Numbered from the stretch's first letter, positions 1-8,682 are shown. The stretch: 60,521 bases of DNA from an uncultured Bacteroidales bacterium (GCA_946616285.1 CAMOIT010000002.1:1-60521), one strand, 5' to 3'. Notes: generated from the letters alone by a model not told the origin. A program made the numbers and translations.

Positions 1-2
1 AC

Positions 3-287
3 TATGTGGGCCAGGCACTTGCAGCCAATGGCATAACACTCCGTTATTGGAAGAATGACAACACACAGGAGGTCGAATTCATCCTACAGGACGGGATGAA
101 CGTGATACCCGTGGAAGTCAAAAAGGGTAAGAAGGTGGATGCTATCAGCCTGAACAATTTCAAAAAGACCTACAATTGCCCTTACGCCTACAGAATCTCC
201 GGCAAGAATTTCGGGTTTGCAAATGGAATCAAGGCTGTTCCCCTCTATGCCGTATTCTGTATAGAAGCGAATGGGGATCTTGAATAA
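3..287 (+). CDS. C-terminal end of a DUF4143-type AAA ATPase (5' end outside window)
   Basis: The reading frame is open from the window edge, so only the last 94 codons are seen. They match the end of the DUF4143 domain of bacterial ATP-binding proteins (AAA_14/DUF4143 type), which has a restriction-endonuclease-like fold. Visible motifs are a 'NTQEVEFIL' strand and 'VIPVEVKKGKK' (E-x-K), then a short tail. Family members are often mobile or lineage-variable and many have no known role. The stop codon at 285-287 abuts the broken metallophosphoesterase remnant on the other strand, so the junction may be an old insertion or recombination boundary. The family call is fairly good; the function is unknown. 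Confidence 0.7.
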   Translation, partial: YVGQALAANGITLRYWKNDNTQEVEFILQDGMNVIPVEVKKGKKVDAISLNNFKKTYNCPYAYRISGKNFGFANGIKAVPLYAVFCIEANGDLE

Positions 288-650
288 AGACAGATGTAAT
301 ATCTTTCTCCCCAGACAGGACCAATATATCATTGGAGTACCCGTGAAGCTTATCATCGGCGGGGGAATTGACATTGCCGGTTCGCCGTAAAGGATATCTC
401 CGGTATGAATCACGAGGTCCGGCTTTTCGCTGTCCAATATGGCGGAAATATTATTCAGCGCCCTTTCTGAACGCGGATCGCCGGCAATTACGTGCGTGTC
501 GGCCAGTTGAACAATCTTAAATTTTCCGTTTTTTCCGTACTGAAGCTGAGCGGATACGGCAGGGCCTTGTGCCAGGCAGAATCCACTGGCTACCGAAAAC
601 AGGCAAAATGCCAGAAACAAATGTTTGAAACAGAGTTCATTGCGTAACAA
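288..650 (-). pseudogene. Metallophosphoesterase remnant, internally deleted and 3'-truncated
   Basis: After a signal-peptide-like N-terminus (hydrophobic 'FLAFCLFSVASGFCLAQ') comes a calcineurin-like phosphoesterase start, 'FKIVQLADTHV' and 'DLVIHTGDILYGEPA' (motifs D-x-H and GD). The expected GNHD region is missing. About 30 codons that fit a later part of the family ('DDKLHGYSNDILVLSG') continue in another frame, and homology stops where the DUF4143 gene ends. I read this as an internal deletion with frameshift plus loss of the 3' end. No ATG is in frame at the start; a TTG at 648-650 is the only candidate. It lies 4 bases after the GH63 gene and was probably its operon partner. Confidence 0.6.
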
Positions 651-654
651 TTAT

Positions 655-2220
655 TTATCGCCTGATGGTACTTTTTCCGGCGGGGACTTCGATATTCCGG
701 CCGTCTGTAATCAGGGTGAATGGCTTGTTGGTGGTGACCTTGATTTTCTTGTCTGTAGCGATAATGGAGCAGACGATATCCCCAAACCTGTAGTTCCTGA
801 CGCCAACTTGTCCTTCGGGGTGTTTGTCAAAGGCGCACGCCAATGTATTGTCGAAGGCGTTCGCTTCTTTTATGCCGATTACGTCTTCAATGAAAATGGA
901 AATGGGGCCGAGTGCGGACCAGCCGCAGAAGTCCGGACGTACAAGTTCGCCTTGTTTGTTCCTTGCCGGTTCGTGCTCCGTAGGGCTGTAGCACTCCCAG
1001 ATGGTGTGAGGGTCGAAGGAAACGTATGTTTTGTACATGTGCTCCAAAAGTGAGGATGCGATACTTCGGGCGAGGTCGTACTCTCCGGAAGAATCCGTGG
1101 CTTTCAGTGCCATATACGTGGTTGGAAGCCAAATTGAGCCCCTCCAGTAGCCTCCGTCCGGAATGAAATCTACGTCGTTGCGTGAAAGCGACGGCGTCGG
1201 CATTGAGCCGCCGAATTCCAGTGAATCGCGAAGATGGTCTGCCATCCGCCCGGCGCGTTCCTGACCCGTCATTTCGGCCAGGACCGGCCACCATGAGGCG
1301 ATGGTCTTCACCCGGCATTTTTCTCCGCCTGTAAAGCAGTCGTAGTAGAAACCGTCTTCTTCGTCCCAATAAAGGGTATTCAACTTTTCACTGAGAGCCG
1401 AATGCACATCCTGCCAGTACTTTTGCTCGCTTTGATCACCGAGCAGTCCGGCTATCCTGCTCATGCATAGTGCCGATAACCCCTGAAGTGCCAGTGCGTC
1501 GACCCATCTAAGGTCGGGGTTGTCCGGACATCTGTCACGCGGAGTAGGATCCGGTGAGGTCCTTCCACGCGGGGTATTGTCCATTCCGCTCTGATTGCCG
1601 CCCCAGGCATAGCCGTCCTCGAATTTCTTCAGCTTCACCTTAACTCCGGCGCCATGTGGCCTTGGTGCGGAAGGGTCGAAAGAATCGAACATCTGGTACC
1701 AGCGCTGCAGGTATTTCTCTGATGAAAATACTCTTTCAAGCCGGGTTAAGTCTCCGGTCTGGAGGGCATAGCAGTATTCTGTCCAGGCCAGGAGGGGAGG
1801 GTTGTCCGGATGCTGAACTCTGAGCGGGAGCATCTTCCCTTCGTCTTTGCCGCACCACTTGTTGCCGATAACCTTGGGAAGGGGGACATCGGCGTCGGAC
1901 AGCAGTATGCCATAGAAATTGTCCAGGGATTGAATTCCCGGGAAAACAGAGGGACAGTACTTGCAGAACAGTCCCATCAGGCAGGTGTCCCATACCCAGA
2001 TGCGGTCCGACCTGTGGGCTTCGTCCATATAAACCGGGGCAGGAATTCCCGGAATAGTGTCAATGTTGCTATACGCCAGTTCCCATGCCTTGTCGTACAA
2101 CTCGACATACTCAGGATGGGCGTCATAAACCGGCCTGGGCACGGATGACAGGAATGACGCCGGTCTTGCGCATGATATCGACAGACACAAGAATAAATAG
2201 CCTATGCACTTACGAACCAT
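655..2220 (-). CDS. GH63-type (MGH1-like) glycoside hydrolase, exported
   Basis: 521 residues with an N-terminal hydrophobic export signal ending near 'LSISCARP', possibly a weak lipobox. The body is an (alpha/alpha)6-barrel glycosidase of the GH63 / mannosylglycerate-hydrolase type: 'DRIWVWDTCLMG' near residue 72, 'PPLLAWTEYCYAL' near 142, 'WVDALALQGLSALCM' near 240, 'GGYWRGSIWLPTTYMAL' near 350, and 'FCGWSALGPISIFIEDVIG' near 432. The family cleaves alpha-glycosidic bonds in oligosaccharides; the substrate cannot be told from sequence. It has its own promoter-like site upstream and is followed at once by the dead phosphoesterase gene. Length and motifs look complete. Confidence 0.78.
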   Translation of the reverse strand: MVRKCIGYLFLCLSISCARPASFLSSVPRPVYDAHPEYVELYDKAWELAYSNIDTIPGIPAPVYMDEAHRSDRIWVWDTCLMGLFCKYCPSVFPGIQSLDNFYGILLSDADVPLPKVIGNKWCGKDEGKMLPLRVQHPDNPPLLAWTEYCYALQTGDLTRLERVFSSEKYLQRWYQMFDSFDPSAPRPHGAGVKVKLKKFEDGYAWGGNQSGMDNTPRGRTSPDPTPRDRCPDNPDLRWVDALALQGLSALCMSRIAGLLGDQSEQKYWQDVHSALSEKLNTLYWDEEDGFYYDCFTGGEKCRVKTIASWWPVLAEMTGQERAGRMADHLRDSLEFGGSMPTPSLSRNDVDFIPDGGYWRGSIWLPTTYMALKATDSSGEYDLARSIASSLLEHMYKTYVSFDPHTIWECYSPTEHEPARNKQGELVRPDFCGWSALGPISIFIEDVIGIKEANAFDNTLACAFDKHPEGQVGVRNYRFGDIVCSIIATDKKIKVTTNKPFTLITDGRNIEVPAGKSTIRR

Positions 2221-2278
2221 AATTAAAGCCTGTTTTTCGGCCTTTGCCGATGTAACACCTAAATTTACAAAATATTGT

Positions 2279-2286
2279 CAAAAATA
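2279..2286 (-). promoter_or_regulatory. Bacteroidetes -7 element (TAnnTTTG) for the GH63 gene
   Basis: On the minus strand the sequence reads TATTTTTG, matching TAnnTTTG. Transcription would begin about 5 bases further on, giving a leader of roughly 50 bases before the GH63 start at 2220. No clear TTTG -33 box lies at the right distance. Confidence 0.4.
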
Positions 2287-2314
2287 TCAAAAAGTGACAA
2301 ATATTGAAAAGCTT

Positions 2315-2352
2315 GGCAGCCCCTTTATTGTGGTGATCCGGCATGGGCTGCC
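2315..2352. repeat. Inverted repeat between divergent promoters
   Basis: GGCAGCCC (2315-2322) pairs with GGGCTGCC (2345-2352) around a 22-base loop, followed by CTTTTA. It lies between the divergent GH63 and rhamnose-operon promoters. It could be an operator or a relic hairpin; it ends neither neighbour's transcript. Confidence 0.3.
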
Positions 2353-2392
2353 CTTTTACCATACCGGGGAGGGAACAAACATAAGGTTTTTC

Positions 2393-2423
2393 TTGGAATT
2401 GTGTTGCATTGTTAATAATTTTG
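2393..2423 (+). promoter_or_regulatory. Promoter of the rhamnose/glycerol-1-phosphate operon
   Basis: TTG at 2393-2395, a 20-base spacer, then TAATTTTG at 2416-2423, which fits the Bacteroidetes housekeeping consensus. The predicted start near 2428 leaves about a 36-base leader before the first gene. Confidence 0.6.
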
Positions 2424-2464
2424 TAACAAGAGCGTACGTGCGCCCGAATCATATTTAAAAGGAA

Positions 2465-3814
2465 ATGAGCAAGACAAGAGAAGAAAGAATCAGCTTTGCG
2501 CTGTCAATATCCACGGACACCAAAGAGTTTATCATGGGCAGGGGAGCCTCCGAAAAGGCTCCGGAAGTGTTCCTGAAATACTTTCCCGGTCGCGAGGCCC
2601 TCATTATGGCCGATGTCCACACCTGGCCCGCATTGGGCTCGCGCGTGTTCGGACTTTTCGAATCTGCAGGCATCCCGGTGCTGAAGCACATTATTATGGA
2701 AGAGGAATTCCACGCCGAATGGAAGTACGTAGAGTTGGTGGACGGCCTTCTGGACGCGAATCCGGAGGCCGTGCTTGTATCTGTCGGCTCTGGCGTCATC
2801 AACGACCTCTGCAAGCTTTCGTCGCATCACCACAGCCAGTCGTATCTTACTCTCCCCACAGCATGTTCAGTTGACGGGTATTCCTCTTTCGGCGCGTCAA
2901 TTACTTATCAGGGCGCCAAGCAGACTTTTTCCTGCCCTGCTCCGGTAGCGATTGTGGCCGATATTGACGTAATTGCCGCCGCACCAGCCGAAATGACCGC
3001 CGCCGGATATGCCGACCTTGCCGCCAAAGTGCCTGCCGGAGCGGAGTGGATGATATCTGACTTCGTAGGCACGGAGCCCATCCATCCGGATGCATGGCAT
3101 GTGCTCCAGGACTATCTGGACGATTTCCTTGCCAATCCCGAGGCTGTCGCCGCCGGAGACCCCGATGCAATCGCAGACGTGTTCGAGGGCCTCACCCTCA
3201 GCGGCTTTGCCATGCAGGCGGCCCGCTCCAGCCGTCCCGCTTCCTGCTGCGACCATCTCTTCAGCCATATCCTGGACATGACGGAGCACCGCTATAAAGG
3301 GAAGCTCCAGAGCCACGGTTTCCAGGTGGCCATAGGCACGCTCACCATGTGCGCTGTATTTGACGAATTGTTCAAGCAGGACCTGACGGCCATCGACGTG
3401 GACGCCTGCGTCGCCGCCTGGCCTTCGCTGGAGGCGGAACAGCAGCGCGCTTTGAAGATTTTCGAAGGATTCCCGGCACCCCGCCTCGGGTACGACGAAA
3501 TTACCAAGAAATGGCAGGACAAGGCCGAAGTCCGCAGACAGCTGGAGAAGCTCAAGGAGGAGTGGCCTTCGTTCAAGAAGAAGCTCCAGGGCCAGGTGTA
3601 TTCATATAAGAAGATGCGTGACCTTCTTAAGGCATCCGGCGCTCCTTATGAGCCGGAGCAAATCGGCCTTTCAAAGCAGCAGCTTCACGATATGTTCCAG
3701 AAAGTGCAGCTTATGCGCTACCGCTACAACGTTCTGGACCTTGCAAAACGCGGCGGCTTCTATGACGCCATTGTCGAACCCCTTTTCGCCCCCGGCGGAC
3801 CGTTTGAACGATGA
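2465..3814 (+). CDS. egsA: sn-Glycerol-1-phosphate dehydrogenase (AraM/EgsA family)
   Basis: 449 residues of the iron-containing-alcohol-dehydrogenase-like fold, in the G1PDH/AraM branch. The family reduces dihydroxyacetone phosphate to sn-glycerol 1-phosphate with NAD(P)H. Visible motifs: 'SVGSGVINDLCK' (106-117, nucleotide binding), 'TACSVDGYSSFGAS' (132-145), metal ligand Asp184 in 'GYADLAAK', His264 in 'CCDHLFSH' and His284 in 'QSHGFQVAIGTL'. It is longer than B. subtilis AraM (about 394) because of an extended helical C-terminus. It is the first gene of the operon and overlaps the transporter by 4 bases (ATGA). Rhamnulose-1-phosphate aldolase makes DHAP, so a role in disposing of that product is plausible but inferred. 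Confidence 0.82.
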   Translation: MSKTREERISFALSISTDTKEFIMGRGASEKAPEVFLKYFPGREALIMADVHTWPALGSRVFGLFESAGIPVLKHIIMEEEFHAEWKYVELVDGLLDANPEAVLVSVGSGVINDLCKLSSHHHSQSYLTLPTACSVDGYSSFGASITYQGAKQTFSCPAPVAIVADIDVIAAAPAEMTAAGYADLAAKVPAGAEWMISDFVGTEPIHPDAWHVLQDYLDDFLANPEAVAAGDPDAIADVFEGLTLSGFAMQAARSSRPASCCDHLFSHILDMTEHRYKGKLQSHGFQVAIGTLTMCAVFDELFKQDLTAIDVDACVAAWPSLEAEQQRALKIFEGFPAPRLGYDEITKKWQDKAEVRRQLEKLKEEWPSFKKKLQGQVYSYKKMRDLLKASGAPYEPEQIGLSKQQLHDMFQKVQLMRYRYNVLDLAKRGGFYDAIVEPLFAPGGPFER

Positions 3815-5148
3815 AACCAACCCCTAAAAGCTTCAAATACTGGCAGTGGAGAGTCATCATCTGTTCGATGATAGGCTACTCCGTTTTCTATTTCGTCAGA
3901 AAGAACTTTGCTTTCGCGATGCCGGCCCTTGGCGTGGAATATGGCATCAAGGACACCAGCTTCGGTATTATTCTTACTTTGGCAGGCCTTGTCTATGGCG
4001 TATCCAAATTTCTGAACGGCATCCTTGCCGACAGGACAAACGCCCGCTGGCACCTTGCCATCGGCCTTGGCGCCTGCGTAATCCTGAATTTCATCTTCGG
4101 CTGGAGTGCTGACTTAAGCCACCTTATAACTGGCCAGGCAGAAGGTCCTGACTTCGTAAACGGCATGGTCACCATCATGGCAGTACTGCTTATCCTGAAC
4201 AATGTGTTCCAGGGTGCAGGTTTCGGCCCCTGCAACCGCCTCATGGTGCACTGGGTGCCGCCGAAGGAGCTTGCGACCAAGTTCAGTATCTGGAATATGT
4301 CGCATTCCATCGGAGCGGCGATTGTGTCCGTAGTGTGCGGTGCCATCGTGGCGGGTATGGGCTGGAAGTGGTGCTTCTGGATTCCTGCGGCCATCGGCGC
4401 TGCCGGAGTGGTGTTCATCATTCTCACTCTCCGCGACACTCCTTCCTCCGTGGGCCTTCCTGAGCTTCCGGATACCAAAACGGAACTGGACGACGACGAC
4501 ACCCGCGAAGGCTACCGCAAGTTCGTGATGGACAAGGTGTTCAAGAATCCGGTTGTTTGGATTGTTTCCACTACTGCCCTCATGCTCTATATCGTTCGTT
4601 TTGCCGTGCTGGACTGGGGCCCCAAGTTCCTCCAGCAGGGGGAACAGCAGCTTTCACCCCAGCTTGCAGGATGGACAATCGGCATCTTCGAGATTGCCGG
4701 ATGCCTTGGAATGCTGTCGGCCGGATGGATTACTGACCATATTTTCAAGAGCAAGGGCCAGCGGATGTGCGTCATTGAAATGATCCTTACAGGCGTGTGC
4801 CTCCTTGCCATCCACTTCCTACCTGATGGCACTTCGCCAGTTGTGATGCTGGTGCTGCTGGCACTGGCCGGTTTCTTCCTTTACGGACCGCAGGCGCTCT
4901 TCGCTGTTATTACCGGAAACAACGCCACCAAGAAGGCGGCATCGGCCGCGGCTGGTTTCCTGGGGCTTTTCAGCTACCTGAGCACAATTTTCACCGGTGT
5001 CGGCGTCGGCTGGCTATCAGATAAGTTCGGCGACGCATTCTGGGGAAATCTGTTCCTGATAATGGCCTGCATCGCTGTGGGCGGCGGGCTTCTCATCGCT
5101 ACTCTTTGGAACATCAAGGACGACGGTTATGTCCACGAAAACGATTAA
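3811..5148 (+). CDS. Organophosphate:phosphate antiporter-family MFS transporter (GlpT/UhpT-like)
   Basis: 445 residues, about 12 membrane helices. The N-terminus 'SVFYFVRKNFAFAMPAL' and the mid-protein 'YIVRFAVLDWGPKFLQ' match the two helices of GlpT whose arginines (R45 and R269 in E. coli) bind the phosphate group; both arginines are kept here (residues 29 and about 258). This argues for a phosphorylated substrate such as glycerol phosphate, rather than free rhamnose as in RhaT-type permeases. It is translationally coupled to the G1P dehydrogenase upstream. It could still be a diverged sugar carrier; the exact substrate and direction are unknown. Confidence 0.75.
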   Translation: MKPTPKSFKYWQWRVIICSMIGYSVFYFVRKNFAFAMPALGVEYGIKDTSFGIILTLAGLVYGVSKFLNGILADRTNARWHLAIGLGACVILNFIFGWSADLSHLITGQAEGPDFVNGMVTIMAVLLILNNVFQGAGFGPCNRLMVHWVPPKELATKFSIWNMSHSIGAAIVSVVCGAIVAGMGWKWCFWIPAAIGAAGVVFIILTLRDTPSSVGLPELPDTKTELDDDDTREGYRKFVMDKVFKNPVVWIVSTTALMLYIVRFAVLDWGPKFLQQGEQQLSPQLAGWTIGIFEIAGCLGMLSAGWITDHIFKSKGQRMCVIEMILTGVCLLAIHFLPDGTSPVVMLVLLALAGFFLYGPQALFAVITGNNATKKAASAAAGFLGLFSYLSTIFTGVGVGWLSDKFGDAFWGNLFLIMACIAVGGGLLIATLWNIKDDGYVHEND

Positions 5149-5161
5149 ACACATATACACT

Positions 5162-6412
5162 ATGAACGAAGCCCAAATCCTAAAGTCCTACGAAATAGCC
5201 CGTGAGCGCTATGCCGCAATCGGCGTGGACACAGACAAAGCTGTCGAGACCCTTGAGAGAACCCCCATTTCACTGCACTGCTGGCAGACCGACGATGTGA
5301 TAGGTTTTGAATCGAAGGACGGCCTTTCCGGCGGCATCCAGACAACCGGAAACTATCCAGGACGTGCCCGAAACATAGACGAGGTCAGGGGGGATGTCCT
5401 CTTCGCCAAGAGCCTCATCGCCGGCAACCACCGCCTTAACCTTCACGAGATTTACGGAGATTTCGGCGGCAAGTTCGTGGACCGCGACCAGGTGGAAATC
5501 AAGCATTTCCAGAGTTGGATGGAATGGGCCAAAGAGAATGGCCTGAAGCTGGATTTCAACTCCACGTCGTTCGGCCATCCCAAGAGCGGGGACCTGTCAT
5601 TGAGCAACCCGGATCCGGCCATCCGTGAATTCTGGATAGAGCACACAAAGCGCTGCCGCCGCATTGCGGACGCAATGGGCAAGGCCCAGGGAGATCCCTG
5701 CATCATGAACATCTGGGTTCATGATGGTTCCAAGGACCAGACCGTGGAGCGCAAGCGTTACCGCGAGATTTTCGCCCAGAGCCTGGACGAAATCCTGAAG
5801 GAAGACCTTCCCGGCATGAAGACCTGCCTGGAGGCAAAGCTCTTCGGCATCGGCCTGGAAAGCTATACCGTGGGTTCGCACGACTTTGTGGCCGGCTATT
5901 GTGCCACCCGCAAGCTCATGTACACCCTGGATACCGGCCACTATGAGATGACGGAGAATGTGTCGGACATGGTCGCCAGTCTCCTTCTCTTCGTTCCCGA
6001 ACTGATGTTGCACGTTTCCCGCCCCATCCGCTGGGACTCCGACCACGTCACCATCATGAACGACCAGACCCTGGACCTGTTCAAGGAGATTGTCCGCGCA
6101 GATGCCTTGAACCGCGCTCATATCGGCCTGGATTACTTCGATGCCGCCATCAACCGCATCGGCGCATACGTGATTGGCACCCGCGCTACGCAGAAATGCC
6201 TGCTGAGCGCCCTTCTGGAGCCGCTGGCTAAGCTTCGCGAATACGAAGATGCCGGCAAGGGGTTCCAGCGCCTGGCCCTCCTGGAAGAGGCAAAGACACT
6301 GCCTTTCGGCGCCGTGTTCGATTACTTCAACTACAAGAACGGCGTTCCCGTCGGCGAGGCATTCATCCCGGAGATTGAGAAGTACGAAAGAGAAGTAACG
6401 TCCAAGAGATAA
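5162..6412 (+). CDS. rhaA: L-rhamnose isomerase
   Basis: 416 residues from the ATG at 5162, matching the usual RhaA length (about 419). I chose this start over one 33 bases upstream that would overlap the transporter, because 'YEIARERYAAIGVD' aligns with the normal RhaA beginning. It converts L-rhamnose to L-rhamnulose using two divalent metals. Motifs: 'PISLHCWQTDDVIGFE', 'NLHEIYGD', 'DFNSTSFGHP', 'NIWVHDGSKD', 'CLEAKLFGIGLESYTVGSHDF' region and 'LDTGHYE', carrying the metal-binding Glu/Asp/His set. The order with rhaB and rhaD downstream makes the pathway assignment secure. Confidence 0.93.
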   Translation: MNEAQILKSYEIARERYAAIGVDTDKAVETLERTPISLHCWQTDDVIGFESKDGLSGGIQTTGNYPGRARNIDEVRGDVLFAKSLIAGNHRLNLHEIYGDFGGKFVDRDQVEIKHFQSWMEWAKENGLKLDFNSTSFGHPKSGDLSLSNPDPAIREFWIEHTKRCRRIADAMGKAQGDPCIMNIWVHDGSKDQTVERKRYREIFAQSLDEILKEDLPGMKTCLEAKLFGIGLESYTVGSHDFVAGYCATRKLMYTLDTGHYEMTENVSDMVASLLLFVPELMLHVSRPIRWDSDHVTIMNDQTLDLFKEIVRADALNRAHIGLDYFDAAINRIGAYVIGTRATQKCLLSALLEPLAKLREYEDAGKGFQRLALLEEAKTLPFGAVFDYFNYKNGVPVGEAFIPEIEKYEREVTSKR

Positions 6413-6414
6413 CT

Positions 6415-7872
6415 GTGAAAGCAGAATACACTTTCCTGGCCTTCGACTGCGGCGCTACCAGCGGTCGCGGCGTGCTGGCTACACTCAGTGACGGTTCTTT
6501 CTCAATGAAGGAAGTGTACCGTTTCCCTTCGGAAATGAAGAAGGACGGCGGACGCATGTACTGGGACGTGGTGGCTATGTACAATCATTTTGTGGAGTGC
6601 CTGACGCAGCTTGGCAAACAGGGCGTCAAGCTGGATTCCATCGGTATAGACACCTGGGGAGTGGATTTTGGTTGTGTCGGGGCCGACGGTTCCCTGCTGG
6701 GCCTGCCGCGCTGCTACCGGGATCCGTATACCGTCGGCGTTCCTGAAAAGGTGTACGCCAAAGTTCCCCGTGAGGAGCTATATGCCCGCACAGGCATCCA
6801 GATAATGAATTTCAACACCATCTTCCAGCTGTATGCGCAGACGGAAGCAGGGGATGAGGCCCTGGCTAAGGCCGATGCCATTCTCTTCATGCCGGATCTG
6901 CTGTCCTACATGCTCACTGGGAGTAAAGTGTGCGAATATACGGATGCCTCCACTTCCGGCATGATGGACCAGGCCACGCGCCGGTTCAACAAGCAGTTAC
7001 TGAGTGAGTTGGGAGTGCGCACGGATATGCTCCTTTCCATCGTTCAGCCCGGAACGGCAGTGGGTACGCTGAAACCCGAACTGGCGGCATCCACCGGCCT
7101 TGGAGAGGTTCCCGTCATCGCCGTCGCTGGACACGACACGGCATCGGCAATAGCAGCCGTTCCAGCCGCCGACGAGCGCTTCGCATACCTTTCCAGCGGC
7201 ACCTGGAGTCTGATGGGGATAGAGGTTCCCGCCCCGGTCATCAATGCCGAAAGCGCCCGCCTGAATTTTACCAACGAAGGCGGTATCGAGGGTACGACAC
7301 GCTTCCTCAAGAATATCACCGGAATGTGGCTGCTGGAGCAGTGCAGGGCCGTCTGGAAGGCCTCAGGCAAGGATTATTCCTATCAGCAGCTGATGGAAAT
7401 GGCGTTGGCCGAAGCCGGTTTCGCCGGCCGGATCAATCCCGACGATCCCCGCTTCGCCGCGCCTGAGAATATGGTAAAGGAGATTGCCGGGCACCTTTCG
7501 ACAGGCCCTTCGACGGGCTCAGGGACCGACTCAGGGACCGTCTGCAATGATGTGACTGATGCGCAGATTGTCAGCTGCATTTACCATTCCCTGGCCGACC
7601 GCTACAAAGAAGTATTGGTGATGCTCCGTGCCTTTGCGCCTTTCCCCATCGACAAACTGCATATCATCGGCGGCGGAAGCGCCAACGCCCTTCTTAACCA
7701 GTGGACGGCCGACGCCCTTGGCATCCCCGTGGTGGCCGGTCCCACAGAGGCGACGGCCATCGGCAATGTCCTCATGCAGGCCAAGGCCGCCGGCTTGGTA
7801 AAGGACCGCTGGGAAATGCGCCAATTAGTGGCCGATTCTTTTGACGTTAAAGTATTTGAACCTCATGCATAG
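6415..7872 (+). CDS. rhaB: Rhamnulokinase, with a repeat-derived insertion
   Basis: 485 residues of the FGGY kinase family; phosphorylates L-rhamnulose to L-rhamnulose 1-phosphate. It begins with GTG two bases after the rhaA stop. Motifs: 'FDCGATSGRGV' (phosphate loop), 'IGIDTWGVDFG', 'VIAVAGHDTASAIAAVP', 'YLSSGTWSLMG', 'HIIGGGSANALLNQWTADALGIPV' region. Around residues 360-377 there is a low-complexity stretch 'STGPSTGSGTDSGT' encoded by a dispersed CTTCGAC..CTCAGGG repeat (7494-7541) and inserted in frame between two conserved segments, probably in a surface loop. The catalytic motifs are intact, so the enzyme is likely active. Confidence 0.92.
   Translation: MKAEYTFLAFDCGATSGRGVLATLSDGSFSMKEVYRFPSEMKKDGGRMYWDVVAMYNHFVECLTQLGKQGVKLDSIGIDTWGVDFGCVGADGSLLGLPRCYRDPYTVGVPEKVYAKVPREELYARTGIQIMNFNTIFQLYAQTEAGDEALAKADAILFMPDLLSYMLTGSKVCEYTDASTSGMMDQATRRFNKQLLSELGVRTDMLLSIVQPGTAVGTLKPELAASTGLGEVPVIAVAGHDTASAIAAVPAADERFAYLSSGTWSLMGIEVPAPVINAESARLNFTNEGGIEGTTRFLKNITGMWLLEQCRAVWKASGKDYSYQQLMEMALAEAGFAGRINPDDPRFAAPENMVKEIAGHLSTGPSTGSGTDSGTVCNDVTDAQIVSCIYHSLADRYKEVLVMLRAFAPFPIDKLHIIGGGSANALLNQWTADALGIPVVAGPTEATAIGNVLMQAKAAGLVKDRWEMRQLVADSFDVKVFEPHA
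7494..7541 (+). repeat. Dispersed CTTCGAC/CTCAGGG repeat inside rhaB
   Basis: The block contains CTTTCGACAGG, then CCTTCGACGGGCTCAGGGA, then CTCAGGGACC. The same core (CCTTCGACAAGCTCAGGG) occurs twice in non-coding DNA at 32816-32861, so it is a dispersed repeat and not normal rhaB sequence. It keeps the reading frame open. Confidence 0.65.
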
Positions 7873-8677
7873 CATTCTGGAAAACCGGCCTTCCCTGAAA
7901 GCGCAGATTGATGCCGTGGCGGAAGTGGCCGGTTACCTCTGGCTCAAAGGCTGGGCCGAGCGCAACGGCGGTAACATTACCGTAAACATAACGGAGTACG
8001 TAGATGATGCCATGCGTGCACTCCCGCCTATAAGCGAAGCGCGCCCCATCGGCAAGACTCTTCCACATTTGGATGGCTGCTGGTTCTATTGCAAGGGGAC
8101 AGGCAAGCGTATGCGGGATCTGGCCCGCGACCCCATGGCAAACGGCTCCATTATCCGCATATCGAAGGATTGTGCGCATTATGAGATAGTGGCCGATGCC
8201 CCTGTGGCCCCGACTTCGGAACTGCCGTCCCATCTGGCTGTCCACGACTATCTTCTGGCAAAAGGTTCCCCTTACCGTGCTTCACTCCATACCCATCCTA
8301 TCGAACTGGTAGCGCTTACGCACAGCAGGAAGTGGATGGAAAAGGATGTGGCCACCCGCATGCTTTGGTCCATGATTCCGGAAACCAAGGCCTTCTGTCC
8401 AAGGGGGCTTGGCATGGTTCCGTACATGCTGCCTTCCAGCGTGGAACTGGCCGATGCCACCATCCGGGCCATAGATGAGGACTATGACGTGGTGATGTGG
8501 GAAAAGCACGGCGTGTTTGCCGTTGATACGGATATCATGAGCGCCTTCGACCAGGTGGACGTCCTCAACAAAAGCGCCCTCATCTATATCGCGGCCAGAG
8601 ACATGGGCTTCGAGCCGGAAGGCATGTCCGATGAGCAGATGAAGGAGATGACCGCTGCCTTCGGGCTTCCAAAATGA
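7865..8677 (+). CDS. rhaD: L-rhamnulose-1-phosphate aldolase
   Basis: 270 residues from the ATG at 7865, which overlaps the rhaB stop by 8 bases; a longer frame from 7841 lies inside rhaB and is unlikely. Class II zinc aldolase that splits rhamnulose 1-phosphate into DHAP and L-lactaldehyde. Motifs: 'WLKGWAERNGGNITVNI', 'SLHTHPIELVALTH' (two zinc histidines), 'WEKHGVFAVD' (third zinc histidine) and 'PTSELPSHL' with the likely catalytic Glu. Length matches E. coli RhaD (274). No lactaldehyde reductase gene follows, unlike the known Bacteroides rha operon. Confidence 0.92.
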   Translation: MHSILENRPSLKAQIDAVAEVAGYLWLKGWAERNGGNITVNITEYVDDAMRALPPISEARPIGKTLPHLDGCWFYCKGTGKRMRDLARDPMANGSIIRISKDCAHYEIVADAPVAPTSELPSHLAVHDYLLAKGSPYRASLHTHPIELVALTHSRKWMEKDVATRMLWSMIPETKAFCPRGLGMVPYMLPSSVELADATIRAIDEDYDVVMWEKHGVFAVDTDIMSAFDQVDVLNKSALIYIAARDMGFEPEGMSDEQMKEMTAAFGLPK

Positions 8678-8682
8678 TTCTG

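Noticed and set aside
5129..5161. Upstream start for rhaA that overlaps the transporter gene.
   Set aside because: The added residues do not resemble RhaA, and the ATG at 5162 gives the standard N-terminus and length.
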